Positions 37,843 through 48,307 of a stretch of 64,000 nucleotides of DNA are shown here, piece by piece. Under the pieces are notes generated by a model. That model had not been told where the DNA came from and searched no databases. It was given only the letters and a program-made list of their open reading frames with translations. A program made the translations under genes and the position numbers. This DNA is from Methylococcales bacterium. Lineage in GTDB: Bacteria; Pseudomonadota; Gammaproteobacteria; Methylococcales; Methylomonadaceae. The DNA lies in the NCBI GenBank assembly GCA_030654015.1, contig JAURYI010000123.1, positions 1 to 64,000 on the forward strand. The letters are read 5' to 3'. How positions within the stretch are numbered: position 1 is the first letter of the stretch; each line of letters begins with the position of its first letter.

Positions 37843-40050
37843 ATGATTTTCAAAATTGCCATTGCCAGTCCACTGTATCAACTATTTGATTATCTGCCGC
37901 CGCTGGAGGTCGAGGGTGCGTCCATTCAATTAGGCTCGCGCGTCGTTGTACCGTTTGGCAGAGGCGACCATAAAAAAATCGGCGTATTGCTTGCCATCAG
38001 CGACACCAGCGATTTTAAAATAAGCAAATTAAAGCGTGTTGAGCGCGTCATCGACACCTGCGCATTACTCTCGCCCCATGATTTAACACTACTGCGCTGG
38101 GTCAGTGATTATTATCACTATCCCATTGGTGACGTTATCAGTCTGGCGTTTCCTACCGCCTTACGGCAAGGCAAAGCCGCGTTGTTGGTGACAGAAAAAA
38201 GCTACGCCCTGACCGATGCTGGCGCGACAACCGACAGCCAGACCTTACAACGCGCACCCAAACAACAAGCCCTGCTGGAAAAATTTCAGCAACACGGCGC
38301 GAGTTTATCCGTCAGCGAACTGACATTATGGGATGACCACTGGCGAACAGCGGTCAAGCCCTTAATGACTAAACAATTGCTGCACCTCGACACGAAAACT
38401 ACGCCGTCAAAAACCACTGCATCCATAGTCAACCATCCCCCGTTAATCAGCAATCCCGCCCAGCAAACCGCCATAGATACCGTGTGTGCCAGTTTAGGAC
38501 AGTTTGCGGTTTTTTTACTGGAAGGCGTAACAGGCAGCGGCAAAACCGAAGTGTATTTACAAATTATTCACGAAGTGCTGAAACGCGGACAGCAAGTGCT
38601 GGTGCTAGTCCCTGAAATCAGTCTCACGCCGCAACTGGAAGCGCGATTTAAACACCGTTTTGCCGTCAATATCGCCGTTTCCCATTCTAAATTAACCGAT
38701 AATCAACGCCAAAGCGCGTGGCTAAAAGCACAACAAGGCAGCAGCCCGATTCTGCTCGGTACGCGCTCTGCGTTATTTACACCGTTTACTAATCTAGGCT
38801 TGATTATTCTCGATGAAGAACACGATGCTTCGTTTAAACAGCAAGAAGGCGTTCGTTTTTCGGCGCGGGATACCGCCATTGTGCGCGGCAAATTACTCAA
38901 CATTCCTGTATTGTTAGGCTCGGCAACGCCCTCCTTAGAAAGTCTGCATAATGTGGATAAACAACGCTATCAATGGCTACCGTTGCCAGAACGTGCAGGC
39001 TATTCAATAAAACCCACGTTACACTTATTGGATATTCGTAATAAAAAAATCAGCGAAGGCTTATCCGAAATCCTGCTCACCGAAATACGCGCCACACTGG
39101 CAAAAAATGAACAGGTTTTACTGTTTTTAAATCGGCGCGGCTTTGCACCGACCTTGATTTGTCATGGTTGCGGCTGGGTGGCGCGGTGTCTGCATTGTGA
39201 AGCCAATCTGGTGATTCATCATGATGAACATCTATTACGCTGTCATCATTGCGGTACGGAACACCGCCTGATTAAGGTTTGTCCTGCCTGCAAAACAGGC
39301 GAACTTACCCCGTTAGGTTTAGGCACGGAACGCGTCGAAAAAGTGCTGGGCAAACTGTTTGCCGATAAAACCATTTTGCGTTTAGACCGTGATTCCACGC
39401 GCCTGAAAGGGTCGCTGGAAGCGTATCTGGAGCAAATTAATCAGGGCGAAGTGGATATTATTTTAGGTACACAAATGCTGGCGAAAGGGCATCATTTCCC
39501 CAATGTCACGCTGGTCGCCATACTGGATGTGGACAGCGGCTTATTCAGCATTGATTTTCATACCGCTGAAAAACTCGCGCAACTCATCGTCCAAGTATCA
39601 GGACGCGCAGGACGTGCCGAAAAAGCAGGGCGCGTTATTATGCAAACCCGCCAACCCACACACCCATTATTAACCACGCTGATTGACCACGGTTATCAAC
39701 AATTTGCGGTCAGTGCGTTAGCCGAACGCCACGCCGCGCAACTCCCGCCGTTCAGCTATCAAGCCATGCTCAGCGCACAAGCACATGACGCGGAACTGCC
39801 GCCTATGTTTATACAAGCGGTCATCGACTTAGCAGGAAAAATCCCAGACCATAACGTACAACTACTGGGCCCTGTGACCGCGCCGATGGCAAAACGCGCA
39901 GGTCTGCATCGTTATCAATTACTGTTCCAAAGCCAACAACGCCGCGATTTACAAACCTTATTAACAACAATAATTCCGCAAGTTGCCAAACTTAAACTGA
40001 CCGCTAAAGTGCGCTGGTCGCTGGATGTTGATCCTGTGGATTTGTATTAA
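37843..40050 (+). CDS. priA: Primosomal protein N' (PriA helicase)
   Basis: FLLEGVTGSGKTEVYLQIIHEVLKRGQQVLVLVPEISLTPQ, LGTRSALFTPF, IILDEEHDASFKQQEG, zinc-binding CHGCGWVARCLHCEANLVIHHDEHLLRCHHCGTEH. Confidence 0.97.
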   Translation: MIFKIAIASPLYQLFDYLPPLEVEGASIQLGSRVVVPFGRGDHKKIGVLLAISDTSDFKISKLKRVERVIDTCALLSPHDLTLLRWVSDYYHYPIGDVISLAFPTALRQGKAALLVTEKSYALTDAGATTDSQTLQRAPKQQALLEKFQQHGASLSVSELTLWDDHWRTAVKPLMTKQLLHLDTKTTPSKTTASIVNHPPLISNPAQQTAIDTVCASLGQFAVFLLEGVTGSGKTEVYLQIIHEVLKRGQQVLVLVPEISLTPQLEARFKHRFAVNIAVSHSKLTDNQRQSAWLKAQQGSSPILLGTRSALFTPFTNLGLIILDEEHDASFKQQEGVRFSARDTAIVRGKLLNIPVLLGSATPSLESLHNVDKQRYQWLPLPERAGYSIKPTLHLLDIRNKKISEGLSEILLTEIRATLAKNEQVLLFLNRRGFAPTLICHGCGWVARCLHCEANLVIHHDEHLLRCHHCGTEHRLIKVCPACKTGELTPLGLGTERVEKVLGKLFADKTILRLDRDSTRLKGSLEAYLEQINQGEVDIILGTQMLAKGHHFPNVTLVAILDVDSGLFSIDFHTAEKLAQLIVQVSGRAGRAEKAGRVIMQTRQPTHPLLTTLIDHGYQQFAVSALAERHAAQLPPFSYQAMLSAQAHDAELPPMFIQAVIDLAGKIPDHNVQLLGPVTAPMAKRAGLHRYQLLFQSQQRRDLQTLLTTIIPQVAKLKLTAKVRWSLDVDPVDLY

Positions 40051-40101
40051 TGCGTTAGAATGCCAGATACCTTAAAATTTTTTTGCAAATGCGAGTAACC
40101 A

Positions 40102-40956
40102 ATGACCAGTGAATACGGCAAACTCTATGTGGTGGCAACACCAATCGGCAATCTCGCCGACCTGAGTTTCAGAGCAGTCGCCACGCTCAAAGAAGTCGAT
40201 TTAATTGCCGCCGAAGATACCCGTCATGTCGGGATGCTGTTACAACATTATGGCATTACCAACAAATTAACCGCGTTGCATCAGCATAACGAAGAAAAAG
40301 CCGCTGTGGGATTATTGGAAAAACTCCGCGAAGGCAAATCTATCGCGCTGGTGTCGGATGCAGGCACGCCATTATTAAGCGATCCAGGAATGCCGCTGGT
40401 TAAATTGGTCAAAGAAGCAGGGCTGGATGTTGTCCCTATTCCAGGTGCGTGTGCCTTAATTGCCGCGTTATCAGCGGCGGGTTTGCCGGTCACCCAGTTT
40501 ACTTTTTTCGGTTTTTTACCGCGCACGTCTTCCGCTCGCAAAAGTTTTTTCACTGAACAACTCAACTGCCCGACAACGTGGGTGTTTTATGAATCCAGTC
40601 ATCGTATTTTGGCTTCTTTAGAAGATATGGCGGACATTTTGCCGCTAAATCGGCAGATTGTCATTGCCAGAGAAATCACCAAACTGCATGAAACTATCGT
40701 CAAAACCAGCTTGACAGAGGCACTGGCATTAGTTGCCAGTAATGACAATATGCGCAAAGGCGAGTTTGTCGTCATCGTCGATGGTGCGGAAGCGGTCGAT
40801 AAAAGCGAGCAGCTATTAACCGATGAGCAGGACAGGGTGTTGCGCGTGTTATTAACCGAATGCTCCATTAAAACCGCCGTAGCATTAGCAGTAGAAATCA
40901 CAGGCGCACGCAAAAAAACCTTGTATCAAGCCGCATTAGCCATCGCGGGCGACTGA
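40102..40956 (+). CDS. rsmI: 16S rRNA (cytidine(1402)-2'-O)-methyltransferase
   Basis: GKLYVVATPIGNLADLSFRAVATLKEVDLIAAEDTRHVGMLLQHYGI...VSDAGTPLLSDPGMPLVKLV...FFGFLPR. Confidence 0.97.
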   Translation: MTSEYGKLYVVATPIGNLADLSFRAVATLKEVDLIAAEDTRHVGMLLQHYGITNKLTALHQHNEEKAAVGLLEKLREGKSIALVSDAGTPLLSDPGMPLVKLVKEAGLDVVPIPGACALIAALSAAGLPVTQFTFFGFLPRTSSARKSFFTEQLNCPTTWVFYESSHRILASLEDMADILPLNRQIVIAREITKLHETIVKTSLTEALALVASNDNMRKGEFVVIVDGAEAVDKSEQLLTDEQDRVLRVLLTECSIKTAVALAVEITGARKKTLYQAALAIAGD

Positions 40957-41660
40957 TGCGCTTAATTCCTGTGCTTGATTTAAAAGACGGCGTGGTGGTT
41001 CATGCGCAACGCGGACAACGTGAGAGCTATCAACCAATTCATTCCCCGTTATGCCCCAGTGCCGATGTGTACGCTGTTATCGACGCATTTTTACAACTGC
41101 ATGATTTTACTGTTATTTATATAGCCGATTTAAACGCAATTACTCAGCAAGGCGATAATCAGGCGTTGATTCATCAGGTCTTACTGCATTATCCAATGAT
41201 TACTTTTTGGCTGGATGCAGGTTATCAATCTCCTGATTTGGCGTTTGCAGATGTGGCTAATTATCGCCCCGTCTTAGGCAGCGAATGCTGTACTGCTGAA
41301 CAACTGGCAGCAACTAAAAACGCCCTACTATCATTAGATTTTTCCGCACATGATGAACCGTTAGGTGAGGCGCAGTTATTTTCTGACAGCACATTATGGT
41401 CTGAGCAAGTGATTATCATGACCTTGGCGCGGGTGGGTAGCGATATGGGTGCAGATAGCGACAAATTACGCCATTATCAACAACGTTATCCACAAACAGC
41501 GTTTATCGCCGCAGGCGGTGTGCGCAATATTGCCGATGTTCAACAGCTTCAAGCCATGGGCATCAATCATGTGTTAGTCGCCAGTGCGTTACACACAAAA
41601 GCAATCAGCAAAGCAGATATTGTTAATCTATCAGCAACTGTAAACGCCGTGTGCGATTGA
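40956..41660 (+). CDS. HisA/HisF-like TIM-barrel protein (methanopterin-gene-associated type)
   Basis: MRLIPVLDLKDGVVVHAQRGQRESYQPIHSPLCPSADVYAVIDAFLQLHDFTVIYIADLNAI...FIAAGGVRNIADVQQLQAMGINHVLVASALH. Confidence 0.75.
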   Translation: MRLIPVLDLKDGVVVHAQRGQRESYQPIHSPLCPSADVYAVIDAFLQLHDFTVIYIADLNAITQQGDNQALIHQVLLHYPMITFWLDAGYQSPDLAFADVANYRPVLGSECCTAEQLAATKNALLSLDFSAHDEPLGEAQLFSDSTLWSEQVIIMTLARVGSDMGADSDKLRHYQQRYPQTAFIAAGGVRNIADVQQLQAMGINHVLVASALHTKAISKADIVNLSATVNAVCD

Positions 41661-41698
41661 TTTGCAGAATTTATTCGCAGTGTATTAAACGTTGAGAT

Positions 41699-41731
41699 AT
41701 GACTGCCAGTTCTTCAAGGACTGGCAGTCAT
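41699..41731. repeat. Palindromic repeat copy 1 (atgactgccagt...actggcagtcat)
   Basis: 12-bp perfect arms between convergent genes; the same arms occur at 55626-55658. Confidence 0.85.
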
Positions 41732-41750
41732 TAGTATCGCCGTAACAAGT

Positions 41751-43160
41751 TTAACCTGTGATAGAGAACCCAGATTCCAGAGCCAGCTCTCTTTCATATT
41801 CGTCAGGCGACTCAATATGCAAGAGTTCCAGCCCCTTGTGGAAAATATCTATCACTGCCGCTTCGGCACTCTCTACCGCCAATTCGACCAATAACAGATA
41901 ATCTTCTTTGGGAACGGTTTCTATCAGCGATTTAACACCGATATTTTTAGCCACCAGTTTCAACATTAAAAACGCTTCTTCTTCGGTAATCGTTAAAGTA
42001 AACAGTTTTTCACACATCAAAGGCCCCGCTGCACCTAATTCACCGTTAGGATCAAATAATCGGATAAAGGCATTCAGATCATCGGCTGAGGCGAACGACA
42101 GAAAATGCGTGGCGATTTGATCCAGCAATACTTGATATTGTGAGCGTCTGGTTAATTGAATCAAGCCCGCCAAGTATTCCTTATCCAAATTATCTGCTTT
42201 AACGGCAGCACTCAATTGATGCGCATATTTTTTGTAATTGGCGATAATAAACGATGCGCCCCAGCCACAAGGGGAAGTCCAACACGCTGAACTGCCCACA
42301 AACGCAACGCGATTACGGGTTACTTTTTGTGAATCTTCATCACCTGACGGATACCAGCCGTGTTTCATTTCGGTAATGGTGACGTTATGAAAATCCGAAG
42401 TGCTGGGTTCGTTGCGCAAAATGTGTAAAAATTCGCTTTCCATATCGGCAAACGGTACACGGAACTGCCCCAGAAAAAAGATAAACACAAACGCGGAGTT
42501 TTCATCCAGCACTTCGTATTCCCACACGGGACGACCCTGACTTAACGAGGCATTTTCATCGGCATTGGTATCACGAAACGTTTGCCACAGTTGGTAATCA
42601 CCGACCTGCATCCCTTTGGGCAAACCGTCGGGAAAATTAACAATCGCGCCGCACACCGACCACCAATACCAGTTTTCTCTTAACGCATATTTGCCGCGAA
42701 TAGGCGATTGACCGCCTGAGGCATCAATCAATAATTTAGCGCAAAATTCGCCTCTTGAGGTGCTGATGACAACCCGTTCATCGGTAATAAAAGAATCTTG
42801 AAACCAGCAATTCAGCAGAATATCCGAACCGTTATCGGTGACTTTTTTGCCCCAATAAGTCAGTAGCTCATGTTCTTTTGCAAAATGATATTTATAATTT
42901 GCCTGCCACTGCACATCAACACCCTGAAAGGTATTGGCTAAAAAACGGGTTACGCCGTTTTTCATGAACGGCAAAATATCGTCTGCCCCGCCAATGCGCA
43001 GCGTCATATCAGGAATCAACCAGCTTTTGGTAGTTTCACTTATATCCGCCTTTCTGTCAAAAACCAATACATTCAAGTCTTTCGATAACTCCGAAGCTAT
43101 GGCTAACCCGGAAGGACCTGCTCCAAACACAATGACATCATACTGCTGCATATCGCTCAT
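41751..43160 (-). CDS. FAD-dependent oxidoreductase (lycopene cyclase / geranylgeranyl reductase-like)
   Basis: DVIVFGAGPSGLAIASELSKDLNVLVFDRK dinucleotide-binding motif; LLIDASGGQSPI; RVAFVGSSACWTSPCGWGASFIIANYKKYA. Confidence 0.7.
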   Translation of the reverse strand: MSDMQQYDVIVFGAGPSGLAIASELSKDLNVLVFDRKADISETTKSWLIPDMTLRIGGADDILPFMKNGVTRFLANTFQGVDVQWQANYKYHFAKEHELLTYWGKKVTDNGSDILLNCWFQDSFITDERVVISTSRGEFCAKLLIDASGGQSPIRGKYALRENWYWWSVCGAIVNFPDGLPKGMQVGDYQLWQTFRDTNADENASLSQGRPVWEYEVLDENSAFVFIFFLGQFRVPFADMESEFLHILRNEPSTSDFHNVTITEMKHGWYPSGDEDSQKVTRNRVAFVGSSACWTSPCGWGASFIIANYKKYAHQLSAAVKADNLDKEYLAGLIQLTRRSQYQVLLDQIATHFLSFASADDLNAFIRLFDPNGELGAAGPLMCEKLFTLTITEEEAFLMLKLVAKNIGVKSLIETVPKEDYLLLVELAVESAEAAVIDIFHKGLELLHIESPDEYERELALESGFSITG

Positions 43161-43215
43161 TTTGACCCCTATTTAGTTTAACGTTTATGAATTGTAAACC
43201 TGATGAAACCGCTGT

Positions 43216-43290
43216 CAGCCCATTCAACCTGTCGTCTGGCTTCGGCAGTCGGGCGATTTTATCAAGTATCCGAGTCAATTGATGGGGTTG
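43216..43290 (-). pseudogene. Remnant of a relA 3' end
   Basis: aacctgtcgtctggcttcg identical to the relA end at 48308+. Further upstream the reverse strand reads QLTRILDKIARLP versus relA QLSQVLDKITQLP, with a 10-nt deletion (AATATCATCG) just before EARRQV. Confidence 0.8.
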
Positions 43291-43791
43291 TTATAAATAA
43301 TTAACCGTCACAATAATCATATCGTTGTAACTGCCGACATAAGCATTTTGTCGGGCTGGAATACGTCCGTATATGGAATAATCTTTGATGACCGCACTTA
43401 AGCCCAGACCATAACCATCACTGATTTTTGCAGTTCCCGCGCTACCATCGCCCCACACTATCGAGCGGCTGTTATTGGTATATAAGTTGTAGCTGAGCAG
43501 GTGACCGCCGCTACTCATGGCTCTCGATGCGTAAGCACCGCCGCCTGTACTTATCAGTATGTCGTAGGCAACGCTAGAATTTTCAGTCAAGCCAGTACAG
43601 GTGACACTGATATTGCCTGTGGTGTCACTATCGCTGGAACTGAACACATCATAGGCACCAAAACTGACACCCGTACTGCTCACCGCGCAGCTTGCATCTG
43701 CATACGCAGTCCCAGTCAGTACACCGAAAAAGCATAGCGCGGCACACAGTAATCGAGTCAGTGTGCGTAAATAATAAATAAACGGTTTCAT
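43291..43791 (-). CDS. Spore coat U (SCPU) domain pilin-like protein
   Basis: Signal peptide; SCAVSSTGVSFGAYDVFSSSDSDTTGNISVTCTG...YGRIPARQNAYVGSYNDMIIVTVNYL. Confidence 0.88.
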   Translation of the reverse strand: MKPFIYYLRTLTRLLCAALCFFGVLTGTAYADASCAVSSTGVSFGAYDVFSSSDSDTTGNISVTCTGLTENSSVAYDILISTGGGAYASRAMSSGGHLLSYNLYTNNSRSIVWGDGSAGTAKISDGYGLGLSAVIKDYSIYGRIPARQNAYVGSYNDMIIVTVNYL

Positions 43792-46142
43792 GGTGATACT
43801 CCTAAACAGGTGAAAGTACCCAGATTCGGTAATGGCTCTTGCGTATCAGGAAACGCCATTACAAAGTCACAGGATTGTCCGCGCCAGCTCGCACGCAGAT
43901 GATTGTCATTTTGCAAATCGGTCATAAACACCTCGCCTCTCAACGCGACGGGAAATTCTTCTTTTCCGCCAATAACTTGTACCAGCGCACCCGAAGGTAG
44001 CGGTTTTCCATCACTCAGCAGCATAGTAAATACCGCACTACGCGAGCGTTTAATGGCAAAATTCAACTCATAGCCGCTACGAAAATAAGGCACCGCATCC
44101 ATCTCCAGATTATTAAACTGAGCATCAAAGGGCAAATCGGCTTGTTCAATGCGGATGGGATTGCGCTGATAAGGGCGCAAGCGTGGAATTAATACATCGC
44201 CATTGTCGTTAGTAATACCTGCCAGTTGGTTATCGGCATAGACGCGCACATTAGGCGTATTGGGCACATTCACCAACGCAAAGCTGTCGGTTAAGCGGCG
44301 GGAAAAATGCGGCAGTGTACCCATCATAGCCACCCCGCCACTCAAGCCGCCACGAAACGCGGTTTGCTCGCCAAAACGAGTAACTTCCGCGTTATAAAGT
44401 CCGACATCGTTCTGCACAGTAACGGTCGCGCCGAACTTTTTAGTCGCTCCCTCTGCAAGTCCATCAGACGCAAGCACCCGATAGCCGAAACCATTACCGC
44501 GCGGCAGATTGCGCTGGATTTGCAAGGTCGCCTGTTCATTTTGTTGTAGTGCAGTCGCACCAATACTGGCACTGGTACTTTCTCCTAACAGTTCGCCCAA
44601 GGAAAAAGTAAACGTAAGTGCGACCGTGTCATCAGGCAAGCCTTTCAAAGAGCGAAAATAACCGATGTTCAGCGTCCCGATATTACCTACCGAGACATTG
44701 TAACCCGCGTTTACTATCGCCCTGTCAGGCTTGTCCCTATTATCCTGCCGCAGATAGCCCACATTGACGCTACCGTAACTTCCAAAGCTAATACTGGTCG
44801 ATGCGTTGCTGATTTGGCGCGGGGCGAGGGTGTCAGGCTGAATACCGATTTGCGTAAAATGTCTGCCCGCAAGCCGTGTGTGTGCATTAACACTAAACCA
44901 TTTATTCTGGTGCTGAAATCCTGCTCCGACAAACGGACTAAAGCCGAAATCGCTGTGACTACCCGCCAGTGCCAGATTTAAAACCCCTATATCCGACCAC
45001 AAGTAACTGGCACTGCCGCCTAAAATTTGTTGCCGTTTCAAAAATTCGCCATGCGCTTCACCCGTCAACTCATCGGTGAAACCATAACGGTGCGTAGCGG
45101 TTGCAAATGCGCGTCCGTAGTCAAAACTCTGAATGCCGTAATTGTTACGGATTAGCCCTGTTTCATAAGAAAACTGCTGCGTACCCTTGCTTAGCAATTG
45201 TGGGCTGACGTAATAGGGCTGATTAATAATTTGCTCGCGTCCCAATAAATCCCTGACAACAATACGCGCATCACCCTGTCCTGTCATGATAGGCAGGTTA
45301 TTAATCGTAAACGGCCCAGCTGGAACATCGGTGTGCATCTGCAATAGATTATTGACATACACATCAACGGTGGAAGGTAATGCCGCTTCACCTGCAACCG
45401 CAGGCATGGGAAAGGCAATAAAACGTGATTGCGTGGCGAAATTAGTCGCCCATTGAATACCACCGAAACGCACCGCGCCGCCCCATTCACCCGATTGGCT
45501 GGATACATCACCAAACCGCAAGCTACTCATTGAGTCAGGCATATCGGTCACCCAAGTGCTGTCCAGTCGCTTGATACGCGCGGCTTCACTGAGATTCTGC
45601 CCCAAAAATGTTGTCGTACCAACGCCCCAGCTATTAAATACGCCTAACTCGGTCAGCGTATTCAAAGTCATTTGTTTTTGGCTATAACTAATCGCCGCAT
45701 CGTAATTGAGAAATCCACCTAAGGTAGAGGGAACAGCGGTGGGGGATTCAGTACGACCGCTGACAGAACTGGACATAAATTGATCGCCTGACACCTCGAT
45801 AGCGATAGATTGAGTCGCCTCATCCACACGGTAAGTGCCACCTAGGTCATCCAATGCGTAGAAGTCTTCATTTTGATGTGCCAGAGGCGGCACAGTGGGT
45901 AAACGTAATCGCCAGCGTTGCAAATCCTTAGCCGCCGCGAACACCTTGCCGCCCGTTTTACGGAGAAAAATAACAGTTTCATTTTGATTTTTGCCATTGA
46001 GGGCGACACTCCATAAGTTCTCCTCAATCCCTGTAACGGCAGCTGATGGAGCAGAACCAACGGGTTCTGCTCTGATGACGGGCAAATAAATAATGCCGAT
46101 TAACAAGGTAAGCACAAACAAAATACGCGGTATGTGGTTCAC
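43788..46142 (-). CDS. Fimbrial usher protein (Csu/SCPU-associated type)
   Basis: Usher features: YVNNLLQMHTDVPAGPFTINNLPIMTGQGDARIVVRDLLGREQIINQPYYVSPQLL; GGLSGGVAMMGTLPHFSRRLTDSFALVNVPNTPNVRVYADNQLAGITNDNGDVLIPRLRPYQRNPI. Confidence 0.93.
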   Translation of the reverse strand: MNHIPRILFVLTLLIGIIYLPVIRAEPVGSAPSAAVTGIEENLWSVALNGKNQNETVIFLRKTGGKVFAAAKDLQRWRLRLPTVPPLAHQNEDFYALDDLGGTYRVDEATQSIAIEVSGDQFMSSSVSGRTESPTAVPSTLGGFLNYDAAISYSQKQMTLNTLTELGVFNSWGVGTTTFLGQNLSEAARIKRLDSTWVTDMPDSMSSLRFGDVSSQSGEWGGAVRFGGIQWATNFATQSRFIAFPMPAVAGEAALPSTVDVYVNNLLQMHTDVPAGPFTINNLPIMTGQGDARIVVRDLLGREQIINQPYYVSPQLLSKGTQQFSYETGLIRNNYGIQSFDYGRAFATATHRYGFTDELTGEAHGEFLKRQQILGGSASYLWSDIGVLNLALAGSHSDFGFSPFVGAGFQHQNKWFSVNAHTRLAGRHFTQIGIQPDTLAPRQISNASTSISFGSYGSVNVGYLRQDNRDKPDRAIVNAGYNVSVGNIGTLNIGYFRSLKGLPDDTVALTFTFSLGELLGESTSASIGATALQQNEQATLQIQRNLPRGNGFGYRVLASDGLAEGATKKFGATVTVQNDVGLYNAEVTRFGEQTAFRGGLSGGVAMMGTLPHFSRRLTDSFALVNVPNTPNVRVYADNQLAGITNDNGDVLIPRLRPYQRNPIRIEQADLPFDAQFNNLEMDAVPYFRSGYELNFAIKRSRSAVFTMLLSDGKPLPSGALVQVIGGKEEFPVALRGEVFMTDLQNDNHLRASWRGQSCDFVMAFPDTQEPLPNLGTFTCLGVSP

Positions 46143-46316
46143 ATAACCCCCTTGTTTACACTTTTTTGATTGCTTGTTGTCCCGTGAGGTAAAAAATCGA
46201 GGATGTTATTCATCCATGATAACGGCTATCTCACCACAACACAGGGAATACAAAAATCATCCCTTCGCGTTTTTCATAGCGATGTTACAAACTGACTATA
46301 CACCATTGAATTAACG

Positions 46317-47132
46317 TTATTTGGATTCCACAGTAAGAACACCAGCATCTACTTCGCCGCCGTCAGTTTTGGCGAAAAGGTGCAACGTAGACACTGACGA
46401 AGGAACAGAAACATCTTTTACCTGCCAGCTATTACTCTGATTAGGTAGCACATATCCAGAAAGCTGCTGCTTACCCAACTCGCCACCATCAACACGAGCT
46501 AATCTGATGTTACTCACCTGAACATGGAGACCACCGTTATTCGTCAGATTTACTTCAATTTTTCCATCTCGTGTGCGGTAAACTTTCCAAGCTAAAGCAG
46601 GCTGTGGCACGGTTGTTGGTGTAACGAACACAGGTACTCCGATGCGCAGTGCTACCTGCAAACCTTTAAAGTCAGGCTTGGGTGGTGGTGGTACTTCCTG
46701 TAGAAACAATCGGTAAGTCAATTCGCGTTGTGCATCAGGTGTACGCCGCAAGCCGATGCGTAATATCTGCGAACCGCCAACGGGTATAGTAAAAATAGGT
46801 GGAGTGGCTAGAATTTCCTGAGTCGGGGTATAAATATCCTTGCCTTGTTGCTGAGACCACGTCATTACTTCCAATTGTATCACCGCTGGCGCGGTACCTG
46901 TATTACGCACAGTCATAGCACTTATAGGTTTACCAGAAGACAACGTTGCGCGTACAGGACTTACCTGAAATGAACCAGCACTCACGACGCTAGTTCCTAC
47001 AAGCAACACTAAACCATAAATAAGCTGTCTAGCGTGTTGCTGTAACTGCCGACATACACAGCCAATACCCATTATAAGTATTGAGATTAGTGAAAAACCT
47101 AATGTACGACTGCTAACTGTTTGAATTTTCAT
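46317..47132 (-). CDS. Fimbrial periplasmic chaperone (PapD-like)
   Basis: GSFQVSPVRATLSSGKPISAMTVRNTGTAPAVIQLEVMTWSQQQGKDIYTPTQEILATPPIFTIPVGGSQILRIGLRRTPDAQRELTYRLFLQEVPP. Confidence 0.92.
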   Translation of the reverse strand: MKIQTVSSRTLGFSLISILIMGIGCVCRQLQQHARQLIYGLVLLVGTSVVSAGSFQVSPVRATLSSGKPISAMTVRNTGTAPAVIQLEVMTWSQQQGKDIYTPTQEILATPPIFTIPVGGSQILRIGLRRTPDAQRELTYRLFLQEVPPPPKPDFKGLQVALRIGVPVFVTPTTVPQPALAWKVYRTRDGKIEVNLTNNGGLHVQVSNIRLARVDGGELGKQQLSGYVLPNQSNSWQVKDVSVPSSVSTLHLFAKTDGGEVDAGVLTVESK

Positions 47133-47402
47133 GTAATACCCCTAAACAGGAATTGGGAAAAGACCTTTATTTTTGGATTCAAGCGAGTAAATCATTGAAA
47201 GACGGTATAAGCGGAAATAGTTTCATCTACACTGCTATTACAACAAATTATCAGGGTATTTTTGCAGACAAGAAACACATGGCAAGCCGTATTTACTTGC
47301 AAGGAGCCGACATTTATTATGCCGACTCCCGTTATCAGAAACATCAAACGATAACGTATCTGTTGTATATTTTCGTTGTTACCCGAAGAAAAAATAAGCG
47401 AA

Positions 47403-47912
47403 CTACCAAGTAACCGTGGCGACTACCGTGTCAGTATAGCTACCCGCTGGTTTATTTTGACCCGCTGGTATCCGACCAAAAACAGTAAGAGTAGTATCCG
47501 CACCCGTACCAACAGCCGTTGCCTTGCCAGTGCTATCAGTATTTCCCCATTCTGTACCACCGCTGCTAACCGAAGAAAGAGAGTAAGCAAGCGTATCAGT
47601 ACCCGCATTTTTCATCAACCGCTGTGGTGCTGCATCCGTGCCAGCAACTTTATAGAGTCCTTGACCTAAGGTAACGTAGCCCGAATCAGTTCCGATGGTG
47701 CAATTCGTTTTTACAGTGCCTGTACCATCTACGAGTTCATTTGCGAAACCAGTAGTATATTCGCCGAATGCAATCGGCGTGGTTGTAATCGTACAAACTT
47801 CGGTAATTGTGGCAGAAACCTCCAAGTCAGTAAAAGTTGATACAGCATAGCTATTGATGCTAACACCTGCTAATACCACGGCTAACGCGGCGATGATTAT
47901 AGATTTTTTCAT
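47403..47912 (-). CDS. Spore coat U domain major subunit-like protein
   Basis: MKKSIIIAALAVVLAGVSINSYAVSTFTDLEVSATITEVCTITTTPIAFGEYTTG...VFGRIPAGQNKPAGSYTDTVVATVTW. Confidence 0.9.
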   Translation of the reverse strand: MKKSIIIAALAVVLAGVSINSYAVSTFTDLEVSATITEVCTITTTPIAFGEYTTGFANELVDGTGTVKTNCTIGTDSGYVTLGQGLYKVAGTDAAPQRLMKNAGTDTLAYSLSSVSSGGTEWGNTDSTGKATAVGTGADTTLTVFGRIPAGQNKPAGSYTDTVVATVTW

Positions 47913-48307
47913 GATACACCTCTAAATAATGTGGTGTATTGGATGGCGATACAGAGTTTTGATTCTTAATATCATGCTTTCATGGTAATAAAAAGGAAAT
48001 ACAGGATAGGGTCAGGCAATACAAAAATAAGATAAAAAGTTCTTGTCAATTGTTTAAGTGATTAAATGACTTTTAAAATCAATTAGTTAAGAACCTTTGA
48101 CAATTAATATGAAGCATAAGCAGTGCCAAGTTTTATATTTATTGCACATCCCGCGTAGCTCGTAGCCTACAGTATAATATTTAATGTTTTTATAATTTAA
48201 TACATTTCATCACTGGCAAAATAGTGACATTTTACTATAAATAAATTACTTTTTTTGTTTAAATTAACTTAATTTTGTCATTACGGGTAATTCATCCAAG
48301 CAACCCA

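Noticed and set aside
41699-41731. Rho-independent terminator
   Set aside because: Strong hairpin but no T-tract on either strand; kept as a palindromic repeat instead.
47153-47413. 86-aa plus-strand ORF between chaperone and SCPU genes
   Set aside because: No recognisable features, lies in the upstream region of the minus-strand chaperone gene; likely spurious.
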